A DNA stretch of 64,000 bases. Origin: an uncultured Lysobacteraceae bacterium (GTDB taxonomy: Bacteria > Pseudomonadota > Gammaproteobacteria > Xanthomonadales > Xanthomonadaceae). The notes below the pieces were generated by a model, which searched no databases, was not told where the DNA came from, and saw only the letters and a list, made by a program, of their open reading frames with translations. The stretch lies in assembly GCA_902825775.1 (NCBI GenBank), contig CADECF010000005.1, positions 62,001 to 126,000 on the forward strand, read 5' to 3'. Below are positions 17,985 to 25,481 of the stretch, piece by piece. The translations under genes were made by a program, and so were the position numbers. Every line of letters begins with the position of its first letter. Positions within the stretch are counted from its first letter, which is position 1.

Positions 17985-18785
17985 ATGAATCAAATCGCAG
18001 CCAAACCGCCCACCGACCTGCAGCGCAACTTCATCGCGCTGGGCACCATCGTCCGCCGCGAGGTCAATCGCATCCTGCGCATCTGGGGCCAGACCCTGGT
18101 GCCGCCGGCGATCACGATGACGCTGTACTTCCTGATCTTCGGCGGCCTGATCGGTTCGCGCGTGGGCACGATGGACGGCATCAAATACATGGATTTCATC
18201 GTGCCCGGCCTGGTGATGATGAGCGTGATCCAGAACAGCTACGGCAACATCTCCTCCAGTTTCTTCGGCGCCAAGTTCGGCCGCCACGTCGAGGAACTGC
18301 TGGTCAGCCCGATGCCGAATTGGGTGATCCTGGGCGGCTACGTCGCCGGCGCGGTGGTGCGCGGATTGATGGTCGGCGCGATCGTGCTGGTGATCGCGAT
18401 GTTCTTCACCAAGGTGCGCGTGCCGCATCCGCTGATCACCTTCAGCACAGTGCTGCTCGGCGCGACGATCTTCTCGCTGGCCGGTTTCATCAACGCGGTG
18501 TACGCGAAGAAGTTCGACGACGTGGCGATCGTGCCGACCTTCATCCTGACTCCGCTGACCTATCTGGGCGGCGTGTTCTATTCGGTCAAGCTGCTGCCGC
18601 CGTGGGCCGAAGCGATGACCCACGCCAATCCCATTTTCTACATGGTCAATGCATTCCGTTACGGCCTGCTGGACAGCAGCGACGTGCCGGTGTGGGTGGC
18701 GTATTCGCTGATGATCGGTTTCGTCGTCGTACTCGGTGCGTTGGCCTTGTGGTTGTTAAAAAGGGGCGTCGGATTGCGTTCGTGA
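17985..18785 (+). CDS. ABC-2 type permease (YadH-like)
   Basis: Membrane subunit, 266 residues, with six predicted transmembrane helices. The sequences MTLYFLIFGGLIGSRVG, YGNISSSFFGAKFGRHVEEL and the final FRYGLLDSSDVP region are typical of YadH-type permeases. It is the partner of the ATPase at 16926-17912. The substrate is not known for this subgroup. Confidence 0.93.
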   Translation: MNQIAAKPPTDLQRNFIALGTIVRREVNRILRIWGQTLVPPAITMTLYFLIFGGLIGSRVGTMDGIKYMDFIVPGLVMMSVIQNSYGNISSSFFGAKFGRHVEELLVSPMPNWVILGGYVAGAVVRGLMVGAIVLVIAMFFTKVRVPHPLITFSTVLLGATIFSLAGFINAVYAKKFDDVAIVPTFILTPLTYLGGVFYSVKLLPPWAEAMTHANPIFYMVNAFRYGLLDSSDVPVWVAYSLMIGFVVVLGALALWLLKRGVGLRS

Positions 18786-18801
18786 TCGGGAGGAGCAACT
18801 A

Positions 18802-18890
18802 GTAGCCCGGGTAAGCGAAGCGCACCCGGGACGCGGCCTCGCAGGCGCTAGCGCGATCCCGGGTGCGGCCTGCGGCCTTACCCGGGCTAC
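18802..18890. repeat. GTAG-ended inverted repeat, family A
   Basis: Starts GTAGCCCGGG (18802) and ends CCCGGGCTAC (18890). The two arms differ in the middle (one resembles the 687 copy; the other has GGCCTGCGGCC). It lies between convergent genes and ends exactly one base from the stop codon of the regulator at 18892. Confidence 0.88.
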
Positions 18891-18891
18891 G

Positions 18892-20847
18892 TCAATCGCA
18901 GATCGCGCCGTCTTTGCCGTCGGAGCGGCACACGTCCGGCCACCCATGCTCGCGCCAGAACGCGAGCAGGCCGCTGCGGCGGAGATAAGCCTGGAACGCG
19001 CGATCCTGGCGCAACGCGCGCGACTCCGGTTGCCAGAACACCATCTGATAACTGGCATAGCCTTCCTTCTGCACGCCGTCCAAGCCTGCGATATCGCGGG
19101 CGTAATCGCGTTGCGGCAATAGCAGCCGGGTGAAGTCGTAGGGCACCATGCCGTCCTTGGCCAGCGCTTCGTTGGCTTCGATGATCGGCATCACTTTCGG
19201 CCAGAGTTCGGGATCGTCCATGGCATCCAGCGCCGCCAGTTCCGAAGCCCGCCACGGAACGTCTTTGGGCAGCGCCTCGACTGCGCGTCGCGCGGTCGCC
19301 GGATCGCCGCGCCACAAGGCGTTGAAGAAGACCGCCGTCGGACTGAGGCTGGGGTCTGCGCGCATCAAATACGTTCGCGCCTCGTCATGCTGCCCCAACG
19401 TGTCGAGCAGCCTCGCGCGGGTGAAGTTGTGGACCGGGACCAGCGGATCGATCGCCTGCGCCTGCTCGGTCTCGCGCAACGCGGCGCGAACGTAGCCGAC
19501 GGTCGCCAAGCGGTTCGCGTACCAAGTGCGCCAGATGCTATCGGACGGCGCGAGTTCGACGGAGCGTTTGGATAGCGTCAGGCAGTCGCTCCAACGCTGT
19601 TCGTTGCAGGCCTTCGCGGCCAGCACTGCGTGCGCGTCGGCTTGGCGCGGATCCAGACGCAAGGCGTTGGCGGCGGCGCGTTCGGCCTCCCGACGCATTT
19701 CCCCGCGCTCGGGCGAGGGCCGCAGCGCGAGCATCCAGAGCGTGGCCGACAGTCCGCCCCAAGCGCGGGCATAGCCAGGATGCTCGGCGAGCATTTCGCG
19801 CAATGCGCGCTCCGCATCCAGACCTCCTTGTCGCGGATCCGAGGGGCTGGCCATGTTGGCGCCGCGCGCGAGCAGGTACCGGCGATACAGCCGAGGATCC
19901 TCGCCGGGACCGGGACGCGGCCTGGATCCGACATTGAGCTGCAACTGCAACGCCGCGCCGACCATGCGTGCGACGCTGTCCTGGATCGCGAAGATGTCGC
20001 GCAATTCGCGATCGTAGTTTTGCGTCCACAGCGTGCGGTCGGCGTCGACCTGGATCAGACGCAAGGTGATGCGCAGCCGCTCGCTGTCCTGGCGCACGCT
20101 GCCTTCCAGCAGGTGAGTGGCGTGCAGGCGCTTGGCGACTTCGCTGCGCGGCAAGGCGGCGCTGCGCAGCTGGAAGGAAGAGGCGTACGAAGTGACGCGC
20201 AGTCCATCGATACGGGCCAGCAGATTGATCAGTTCTTCACTCAAGCCGTCGGCGAAGGCCTGCCCGCGCGGATCGTCGCCCAGCGCGCGCAGCGGCAGTA
20301 CGGCGAGCACGGGATTGGCGACGGCCGTTGCGCCACCCGCAACGGCACCGCGTTCGCGATCGTCCTGCAACCGCCACCACGCCCACCCCGAAGCCGCGAC
20401 CAGCGCCAATCCCGCCAAAGTCCAGGCGGCGACGCGCCAACGCGACGGCGCGGCGATCTCCGCACGATCGCTGGCGCGGCGGAGCGGCGGGCCGTCGTCC
20501 GCCGCCTCTGCGGCCGGCGCGGTCGCCATCGTCGGCAGGTCGAAACGGTAGCCTACCCCGTGCAAGGTATGCAGATACTTTGGCGCATTCGCCTCCTCAC
20601 CCAGCGCATGCCGCAGCAGAGTCATGACCCGGTTCAGCACGCCGGGCGTGACGTGGCGATGGCCCCAGACCGCATCGAGGATGTCGTCGCGGCTGAACGC
20701 CCGTCCGGGCGCGCCCGCCAGTAACGCCAGCACGGCGAACGCCTTGGGCTCCAGCGGCTGCAGCTCGCCGCCACGCAATAGACGGCGGCCGGCGAAGTCG
20801 ATCACGACGTCGTCGAAGTTCAGCGGCAGGGAGTCCGGCTCGGACAT
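18892..20847 (-). CDS. CadC-like membrane transcriptional regulator with TPR domain
   Basis: A 651-residue one-protein sensor-regulator. Residues 1-105 are an OmpR/PhoB-type winged helix (KAFAVLALLAGAPGRAFSRDDIL, then GVGYRF). A single membrane helix lies at about 140-160 (WTLAGLALVAASGWAWW). Residues about 180-285 look like the TolB/FlgO-like domain often found in this family (VLPLRALGDDPRGQAFADGL). The C-terminal 360 residues are TPR-like helices in the periplasm, ending with two Cys. Targets are unknown. Two direct CCTAAG repeats upstream (20909-20925) are a candidate self-binding site. The stop abuts a repeat (TGA-C-GTAG on the minus strand). Confidence 0.88.
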   Translation of the reverse strand: MSEPDSLPLNFDDVVIDFAGRRLLRGGELQPLEPKAFAVLALLAGAPGRAFSRDDILDAVWGHRHVTPGVLNRVMTLLRHALGEEANAPKYLHTLHGVGYRFDLPTMATAPAAEAADDGPPLRRASDRAEIAAPSRWRVAAWTLAGLALVAASGWAWWRLQDDRERGAVAGGATAVANPVLAVLPLRALGDDPRGQAFADGLSEELINLLARIDGLRVTSYASSFQLRSAALPRSEVAKRLHATHLLEGSVRQDSERLRITLRLIQVDADRTLWTQNYDRELRDIFAIQDSVARMVGAALQLQLNVGSRPRPGPGEDPRLYRRYLLARGANMASPSDPRQGGLDAERALREMLAEHPGYARAWGGLSATLWMLALRPSPERGEMRREAERAAANALRLDPRQADAHAVLAAKACNEQRWSDCLTLSKRSVELAPSDSIWRTWYANRLATVGYVRAALRETEQAQAIDPLVPVHNFTRARLLDTLGQHDEARTYLMRADPSLSPTAVFFNALWRGDPATARRAVEALPKDVPWRASELAALDAMDDPELWPKVMPIIEANEALAKDGMVPYDFTRLLLPQRDYARDIAGLDGVQKEGYASYQMVFWQPESRALRQDRAFQAYLRRSGLLAFWREHGWPDVCRSDGKDGAICD

Positions 20848-20908
20848 GGACGGCCAAGGGTTTGCGGGGTCGGCATGCTAACGATACGGCAGACGCCGCG
20901 GAGGACGG

Positions 20909-20925
20909 CCTAAGCATTTCCTAAG
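20909..20925. promoter_or_regulatory. CCTAAG direct repeat upstream of the CadC-like gene
   Basis: Two CCTAAG hexamers at 20909-20914 and 20920-20925, with an 11-base period. OmpR-type winged-helix dimers bind direct repeats of about one helical turn, so this could be an autoregulatory site. It lies in the 189-base divergent gap between the regulator and the gene at 21037. Confidence 0.35.
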
Positions 20926-21036
20926 GCCCCTAATCGCATCCCCACGAGTCCCGCAGGTTCGCCTCAAGCTTGCCGGCGCCGGCGGCGGGAGGCTGGGGAC
21001 GCCGGAAAACGTCCGGATCCGCCACAGGTCCTCGCC

Positions 21037-21339
21037 ATGAACGCCATCGCCCGCACCTCGATTTTCGCTCTCGGTTTCTGCGCCGCGCTGTCTGCCGGCG
21101 CCGCCGAAACGCCATCGCCGTCGATCACTATCGACTGCGCCCATCCCGTCCTGCCCAGCCAGGCCGAAGTCGCCTCGCTGACCGGCATCGAAAACTTCGG
21201 CCAGGCCTATGCCGAACGCACCCGCTTGATGCAGCAGGCCGCCCGCGCCTGCCGGGGCGGCGTCAAGCAGGTAGTGCTCGTTCGCGATCCGCAGCAGCGC
21301 GATCCGCAGCAAGTGGCGCGCACCGAAACCAACCGATAG
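21037..21339 (+). CDS. Small exported hypothetical protein
   Basis: A 100-residue protein with a clear signal peptide (MNAIARTSIFALGFCAALSAGAAE, cleavage near residue 23). The mature part has two Cys (in DCAHPVLP and RACRGG), which could form a disulfide, and an internal RDPQQ duplication near the C-terminus. No family recognised. It is divergent from the CadC-like regulator and could be its target. A large repeat cluster follows. Confidence 0.7.
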   Translation: MNAIARTSIFALGFCAALSAGAAETPSPSITIDCAHPVLPSQAEVASLTGIENFGQAYAERTRLMQQAARACRGGVKQVVLVRDPQQRDPQQVARTETNR

Positions 21340-21351
21340 CGCCCGGCTTTC

Positions 21352-21612
21352 TGTAGAGCGGAGCTTGCTCCGCTGCTCTTGCTCATGCCGTCATCCCAGC
21401 GAACGCTGGGACCCATTTTGCTTTTTGCTCTGAAACTGTCATCCCGGCGAACGCGGGATCCAAGCTCGATGTCCTTTTGGCCCAACAAATGGACAGCAAA
21501 TAGCAGCGGAGCAAGCCCCGCTCTACAAAGCAACGGCAGCGGCGCTGGATCCCGGCTTGCGCGGGGATGACGGCTTAAGGGCAAGAGCCGCGGCGCAGGC
21601 TCCGCCCTACAA
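21352..21612. repeat. Cluster of nested inverted repeats (families E and D)
   Basis: The 355-base gap 21340-21694 is almost entirely repeat. Family E half TGTAGAGCGGAGCTTGCTCC starts at 21352 and is mirrored at 21502-21527. Inside are family D units at about 21389-21412 and 21438-21461, and outside is another at 21546-21572. A degenerate E end (CTCCGCCCTACA) is at about 21600-21610. It looks like repeats inserted into repeats. The remaining bases to 21694 hold only the Shine-Dalgarno AGGGGG (21681-21686) of the next gene. Confidence 0.85.
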
Positions 21613-21694
21613 AGCGAGAGAGCCTTGCGGCAGCTCGGACCCGTGTGCAAACTTCCTCCCGGGGCGTGGGGACGTCCATCAGGGGGATAAAACG

Positions 21695-22585
21695 ATGTGG
21701 GCAAAAGGACTGCTGCTCGGCCTGTTGGCCGCGAGCACGGGGGCGTTCGCGCAGGACAACGCCGAGGCCGCCAAGGCCAGGCAATTCGTAGAGTCGCTGC
21801 ATTACCGCAAGGGCGAGATCGCGGTGCCGGAAGCGCAGGCGCACTTCCGCCTCGGTAGCGAATTCCAATATCTCGACAAGACCGATGCACGGCGCGTGCT
21901 GGAAGAATTCTGGGGCAATCCGCCCGACGACACCGTGCTCGGGCTGGTGGTACCGGCCGCGACGCCGCTGGACAGCAACGAGTCGTGGGCCGTGGTGGTC
22001 ACCTATTCCGACGAGGGCTACGTGTCGGACGAAGACGCCGCCAAGACCGACTATGACAAATTGCTCAAGGAGCTCAAGGAAGGCACCGAGGAAGAGAACG
22101 CCGAGCGCAAGAAAGCCGGTTACGAAAGCATTCGCTTGGTCGGTTGGGCCGTTCCGCCGCGCTACGACGGCGACAGCAAGAAGCTGTACTGGGCCAAAGA
22201 GCTCGATTTCGAAGGCAGCCAGCAGCACACGCTCAACTACGACATCCGCGTGCTCGGCCGGCGCGGCTATCTGAGCTTGAATGCCGTCTCCGGCATGTCG
22301 GAATTGGACACCGTGCGCACCGGCATGCAGCAACTGTTGCCGATGACCGAGTTCGACAGCGGCGCGCGCTATGCCGACTACAACGCCGACACGGACAAGA
22401 TCGCCGGCTACGGTATCGCCGCGCTGATCGGCGGCGGCATCGCGGCCAAGGCCGGCCTGTTCGCCAAGCTCGGCGCCTTGCTGCTGGGCTTGAAGAAGCT
22501 GCTGATCCCGCTGGTGCTGGTGGTAGTGGCGTTCGGCAAGAAGATCCTCGGCTTGTTCAGCCGCGACAAGCAGGACCGGGCTTAA
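21695..22585 (+). CDS. DUF2167 membrane-anchored protein
   Basis: A 296-residue protein of the DUF2167 family, function unknown. It has a signal peptide (MWAKGLLLGLLAASTGAFAQ), a conserved periplasmic domain (LDKTDARRVLEEFWGNPP, VVTYSDEGYVSDEDAAKTDYDKLL split by acidic linkers, VGWAVPPRYD), and a Gly/Ala-rich hydrophobic C-terminus with two or three membrane segments (about 235-285), then a basic tail. The ATG at 21695 is supported by AGGGGG and the signal peptide; the longer frame crosses repeats. It is followed by a perfect 11-base hairpin at 22596-22623. Confidence 0.85.
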   Translation: MWAKGLLLGLLAASTGAFAQDNAEAAKARQFVESLHYRKGEIAVPEAQAHFRLGSEFQYLDKTDARRVLEEFWGNPPDDTVLGLVVPAATPLDSNESWAVVVTYSDEGYVSDEDAAKTDYDKLLKELKEGTEEENAERKKAGYESIRLVGWAVPPRYDGDSKKLYWAKELDFEGSQQHTLNYDIRVLGRRGYLSLNAVSGMSELDTVRTGMQQLLPMTEFDSGARYADYNADTDKIAGYGIAALIGGGIAAKAGLFAKLGALLLGLKKLLIPLVLVVVAFGKKILGLFSRDKQDRA

Positions 22586-22889
22586 CGGAGGCCGGCGAGG
22601 ACGGCCCATCGCGGCCGTCCTCGGCCAAAGCAGGACACGCATGCTGCTTGCGACGCAGCGCAGAAATGCGCGGCGCTAAAAGCGACCGGTTTCACATTCG
22701 CCGCCGATTCTTAGCCACAACAGGCGGTCGGGCCCTGAATTGGCCGCATTTTTCCCGGATTTCGTCTTTTAAGGATCGCTGCCATGGCAGCCAGCCCGAG
22801 GAAGCCGATCCAATGGAAATGAGCCACATCTTCGCGCCTCGCGCGGCCATCGCGGCTGGCGCCGGCTTCAACGTGGGCGGGTAACGGCG
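22586..22889. other. Intergenic region with hairpin and two tiny open frames
   Basis: 304 bases. A perfect hairpin (CGAGGACGGCC, 22596-22606; GGCCGTCCTCG, 22613-22623) lies just after the DUF2167 stop but lacks a T run. A 12-codon frame (22784-22822, MAASPRKPIQWK) has a good Shine-Dalgarno (AAGGA at 22772). A second frame (22813-22884, MEMSHIFAPRAAIAAGAGF...) overlaps it in another phase and ends just before the next gene. They could be leader peptides or one small gene broken by a frameshift. Confidence 0.45.
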
Positions 22890-23138
22890 ATGAACGCAAT
22901 GTTCCCGGCCGTGGCGTTCGCGCTGGGCTGCGCAATGCTGGTCTTCGGCATCACCGGCATCTCGCACGTGCGCCGTAGCAAAGCCAAGCGCCGCAACACG
23001 ATCGTGCTGAGTCTGGACGAGTTGTTGGGCTATGGCGTCGGTTCGGTCATGCGGCGTGAAGCGCGGATCGAAATGATGTCCAGGACGCTGATCGTCCTGG
23101 GTGGCGTGATCGGTCTGGTCGCCTATCTCAAGTTTTAA
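22890..23138 (+). CDS. Small hypothetical membrane protein
   Basis: An 82-residue protein with two predicted membrane helices (about 4-24 and 66-81) flanking a basic cytoplasmic stretch (HVRRSKAKRRNT). No family recognised. The start ATG is preceded by a G-rich stretch (GGGCGGG). Two hairpins and a terminator follow, consistent with a real transcription unit. It may be co-transcribed with the tiny frames upstream. Confidence 0.6.
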   Translation: MNAMFPAVAFALGCAMLVFGITGISHVRRSKAKRRNTIVLSLDELLGYGVGSVMRREARIEMMSRTLIVLGGVIGLVAYLKF

Positions 23139-23140
23139 CT

Positions 23141-23195
23141 ATTCGGAGCGGACCCTGACGCTCCGAATCTGCTGTCCCGATGAGAACAGGACAGC
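23141..23195. other. Two consecutive perfect hairpins after the small membrane gene
   Basis: Hairpin 1: ATTCGGAGCG (23141-23150) and CGCTCCGAAT (23159-23168). Hairpin 2: GCTGTCC (23171-23177) and GGACAGC (23189-23195). Neither is followed by a T run. They may protect the mRNA 3' end, with true termination at 23236. The whole gap 23139-23497 has no gene. Confidence 0.5.
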
Positions 23196-23235
23196 AAGCA
23201 GGCAAGCCTCTTCCCCAGGAGGTTTGACCCTTTCC

Positions 23236-23260
23236 GCGCCGCTCCGGCGGCGCATTTTTT
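23236..23260 (+). terminator. Rho-independent terminator
   Basis: Stem GCGCCGC (23236-23242), tetraloop TCCG, GCGGCGC (23247-23253), then A and six T. A strong terminator for the small membrane gene, isolating the adhesin gene that follows. Confidence 0.9.
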
Positions 23261-23286
23261 GTTCCGTGGCGGCTTCGCTAAAAGCA

Positions 23287-23384
23287 ATTTATAGCGCTGC
23301 ATTTCTGCGGATCTAAAGATCGATATCCGACCGCTTTCTCGAGCATCGCAATTTTCTGCATCCGCCGCTATTTATAGCGATGCA
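23287..23384. promoter_or_regulatory. Duplicated ATTTATAGCG motif upstream of the adhesin gene
   Basis: Two direct 15-base copies, ATTTATAGCGCTGCA (23287-23301) and ATTTATAGCGATGCA (23370-23384), 83 bases apart and differing at one base. They lie in the AT-richer leader region of the autotransporter gene, 114-200 bases before its start. Each contains a TATAGCG/A core, so they may be a duplicated promoter element or regulator site. Confidence 0.4.
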
Positions 23385-23497
23385 AAATCACCGATGCGGC
23401 CGAAAATACGTTATGCCGTGGCGGCCTCTTTTTTAGCGGACTCCGTCTTGTAACGCACGACCGAATTGGCGGCGAACTACAACTACGGAATCCCCTC

Positions 23498-25324
23498 ATG
23501 AAATGTCCGAATTACTCACCTCTGCATCGCCCCGCCATGCTCGTGCTGGCCTTGCTCGCAGCGATGATCGCCCTGCCGGCCTATGCGGAGAGTTGCGAAC
23601 TGGTCGACGCCGATCCCGGCGAATTCACGGGTAGTAGCACGGCTTCCGGCTCGAACGCGGTGGCATGCGGATACGGCAATACCGCCGATGGTGCGAATGG
23701 TAGTGCGCTGGGTAACAACAATTTCGCAAAGAGTAGCTTTAGCAGCGCGTTGGGAGTTCAAAACGATGCCCTCGGCGATAGCAGCACGGCGGTAGGCTAC
23801 GACAACCACGCGAACGTCGGATTCAGCAGCGCCGTCGGATATTTCAATACGACCGATGGGTTAGAAAGCAGCGCGCTGGGTTATTTCAATCATGCAAAGG
23901 GCAATTCAAGCAGCGCGCTGGGAAGAAAAAACCACGCCATCGGCAACAACAGCACTGCGGTAGGGTTCGAAAACTGGTCCAGGGCGCTGGATGCCAGCGC
24001 GGTCGGACGCAGCAATGAAGCGAACGGAGAGGCCAGCTCGGCCATGGGCTTCGAGAACATTGCGGGAGACGAAGAGAGCGGCGCCATTGAGGCAAGCGCA
24101 TTCGGTTTCAGCAACGAGGCTATCGGCAGCCAGAGTTTCGCTGCGGGCTACGACAACAAAGCCAACAATGCTCAGGCCAGCGCAGTCGGTTACCAGAACG
24201 AGGCGACCGGGTCGGCTAGCAGCGCAGTGGGCAATCAGAACAAAGCCAAGGGGTTTGCAAGCAACGCCTTCGGTCTTGCCAACGAGGCTTCCGAGACGGG
24301 CAGCATGGCTTTCGGTATCAACAACAAAGCGATCGGTGTGCAAAGCATGGCTGTGGGTAATGCCACCACGGCCAGTGGGGTTGGGAGCCTGGCGATCGGC
24401 GGTTGGTTCGACGAAGACAATAACGACGAATTCGAGAACGACGTCGACACCGACAACAACGGCATGGTCGACGCCAGCAGCGAATTGACGCGAGCCGGCG
24501 GCACGCACGCCATCGCCATCGGTGCCGGGGCCTGGGCGACCGGGGAACGGGCGATTGCTTTCGGCACCGGCAGCCGAGCCGCCGTGGATGATGGCGTCGC
24601 AATCGGCACCGGCTCCGTCGCCGACCGCGTCGACACGGTATCGGTCGGTTCGGCTGGCAACGAACGCCAAATCACCCATGTCGCCGCCGCTACCGAGCTG
24701 ACCGATGCGGTCAACCTGGGCCAGCTGCAGAGCGAGCTGGAAGCCAATCTGGCTTCGGCCTTCGCTTACACCGACACCGCAGTAGCCACCGGCGGCACCG
24801 CCGCCAACGCCTATACCGACGACCAGATCGCCAACGTCAAACAAGATCTGGAAGCCGGCGACGTCGCCACGCTCTCCGCCGCCAACCAGCATGCCGATGC
24901 CGGCGATGCCGCCACGCTCTCCGCCGCCAACCAGCACGCCGATGCCGCCACGCTCTCCGCGGCCAACCAACGCGCCGATGTTGGCGATGCCGCCACATTG
25001 TCGGCGGCCAATAGCTACACCGATAGCAAATTCGCTGGTATCAACGATCGTTTCGAAGTCGTCGACCAGCGTATCGGCCGTTTGGACGATCGATTGAATC
25101 GTGCCGGCGCGTTGAGCGCGGCCATGGTGGGCATGGCGTCGAGCGCCGCGGCAGTGGAAGGCGGGCGGACGCGCATCGGCATCGCGGCGGGTACCTACGG
25201 CGGCAAGCAGGCCATGTCGGTGGGCGTGCAGCACCGCCTGGGCTCTCGCGCTGCGCTGACGCTGGGCGGCGCGTTCAGCGGTTCGGAGCATTCGGCGACG
25301 GTGGGTGTGGGTTTCGGGCTCTGA
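23498..25324 (+). CDS. YadA-like trimeric autotransporter adhesin (Hep_Hag repeats)
   Basis: A 608-residue surface protein. Signal peptide at 1-30 (ends ALPAYA). Residues about 45-300 and 335-380 are left-handed beta-roll head repeats of about 14 residues of the type SSALGxxNxAxG and SAVGYxN. An Asp/Asn-rich insert at 305-329 contains DTDNNGMVDASSE (317-329), which fits an EF-hand-like calcium loop. A neck is at about 395-415 (AATELTDAVNLGQL). The stalk carries tandem ATLSAANQ units (454-509). The C-terminal 60-70 residues are the YadA anchor beta strands, ending in Leu after aromatic GFG. It is short for the family. Such proteins mediate adhesion and aggregation. Confidence 0.93.
   Translation: MKCPNYSPLHRPAMLVLALLAAMIALPAYAESCELVDADPGEFTGSSTASGSNAVACGYGNTADGANGSALGNNNFAKSSFSSALGVQNDALGDSSTAVGYDNHANVGFSSAVGYFNTTDGLESSALGYFNHAKGNSSSALGRKNHAIGNNSTAVGFENWSRALDASAVGRSNEANGEASSAMGFENIAGDEESGAIEASAFGFSNEAIGSQSFAAGYDNKANNAQASAVGYQNEATGSASSAVGNQNKAKGFASNAFGLANEASETGSMAFGINNKAIGVQSMAVGNATTASGVGSLAIGGWFDEDNNDEFENDVDTDNNGMVDASSELTRAGGTHAIAIGAGAWATGERAIAFGTGSRAAVDDGVAIGTGSVADRVDTVSVGSAGNERQITHVAAATELTDAVNLGQLQSELEANLASAFAYTDTAVATGGTAANAYTDDQIANVKQDLEAGDVATLSAANQHADAGDAATLSAANQHADAATLSAANQRADVGDAATLSAANSYTDSKFAGINDRFEVVDQRIGRLDDRLNRAGALSAAMVGMASSAAAVEGGRTRIGIAAGTYGGKQAMSVGVQHRLGSRAALTLGGAFSGSEHSATVGVGFGL
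24857..25024 (+). repeat. In-frame tandem repeats in the adhesin stalk
   Basis: Four consecutive units encode GDVATLSAANQHADA, GDAATLSAANQHADA, ATLSAANQRADV and GDAATLSAANSYTD (45, 45, 36 and 42 bases). Near-identity of the DNA between the first three suggests recent duplication and possible length variation of the coiled-coil stalk among strains. Confidence 0.85.
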
Positions 25325-25351
25325 CGGGCCGCGCAAAAAAAGCGGCATCAC

Positions 25352-25380
25352 AACGCGGCGCCAAACGGCGTCGCGTTTTT
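25352..25380 (+). terminator. Rho-independent terminator after the adhesin gene
   Basis: Stem AACGCGGCGCC (25352-25362), loop AAAC, GGCGTCGCGTT (25367-25377) with one G-T pair, then more T. Well placed 28 bases after the stop. Confidence 0.88.
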
Positions 25381-25481
25381 CTCGGCTTGTTCCATACGCG
25401 CGCAACCCGGGTGCGCCGTCTCGCGCATACGCCGGTGATGCGCGCAACGGCTAGACTCCGCCTTATCGAGCGCCGGCGGAG

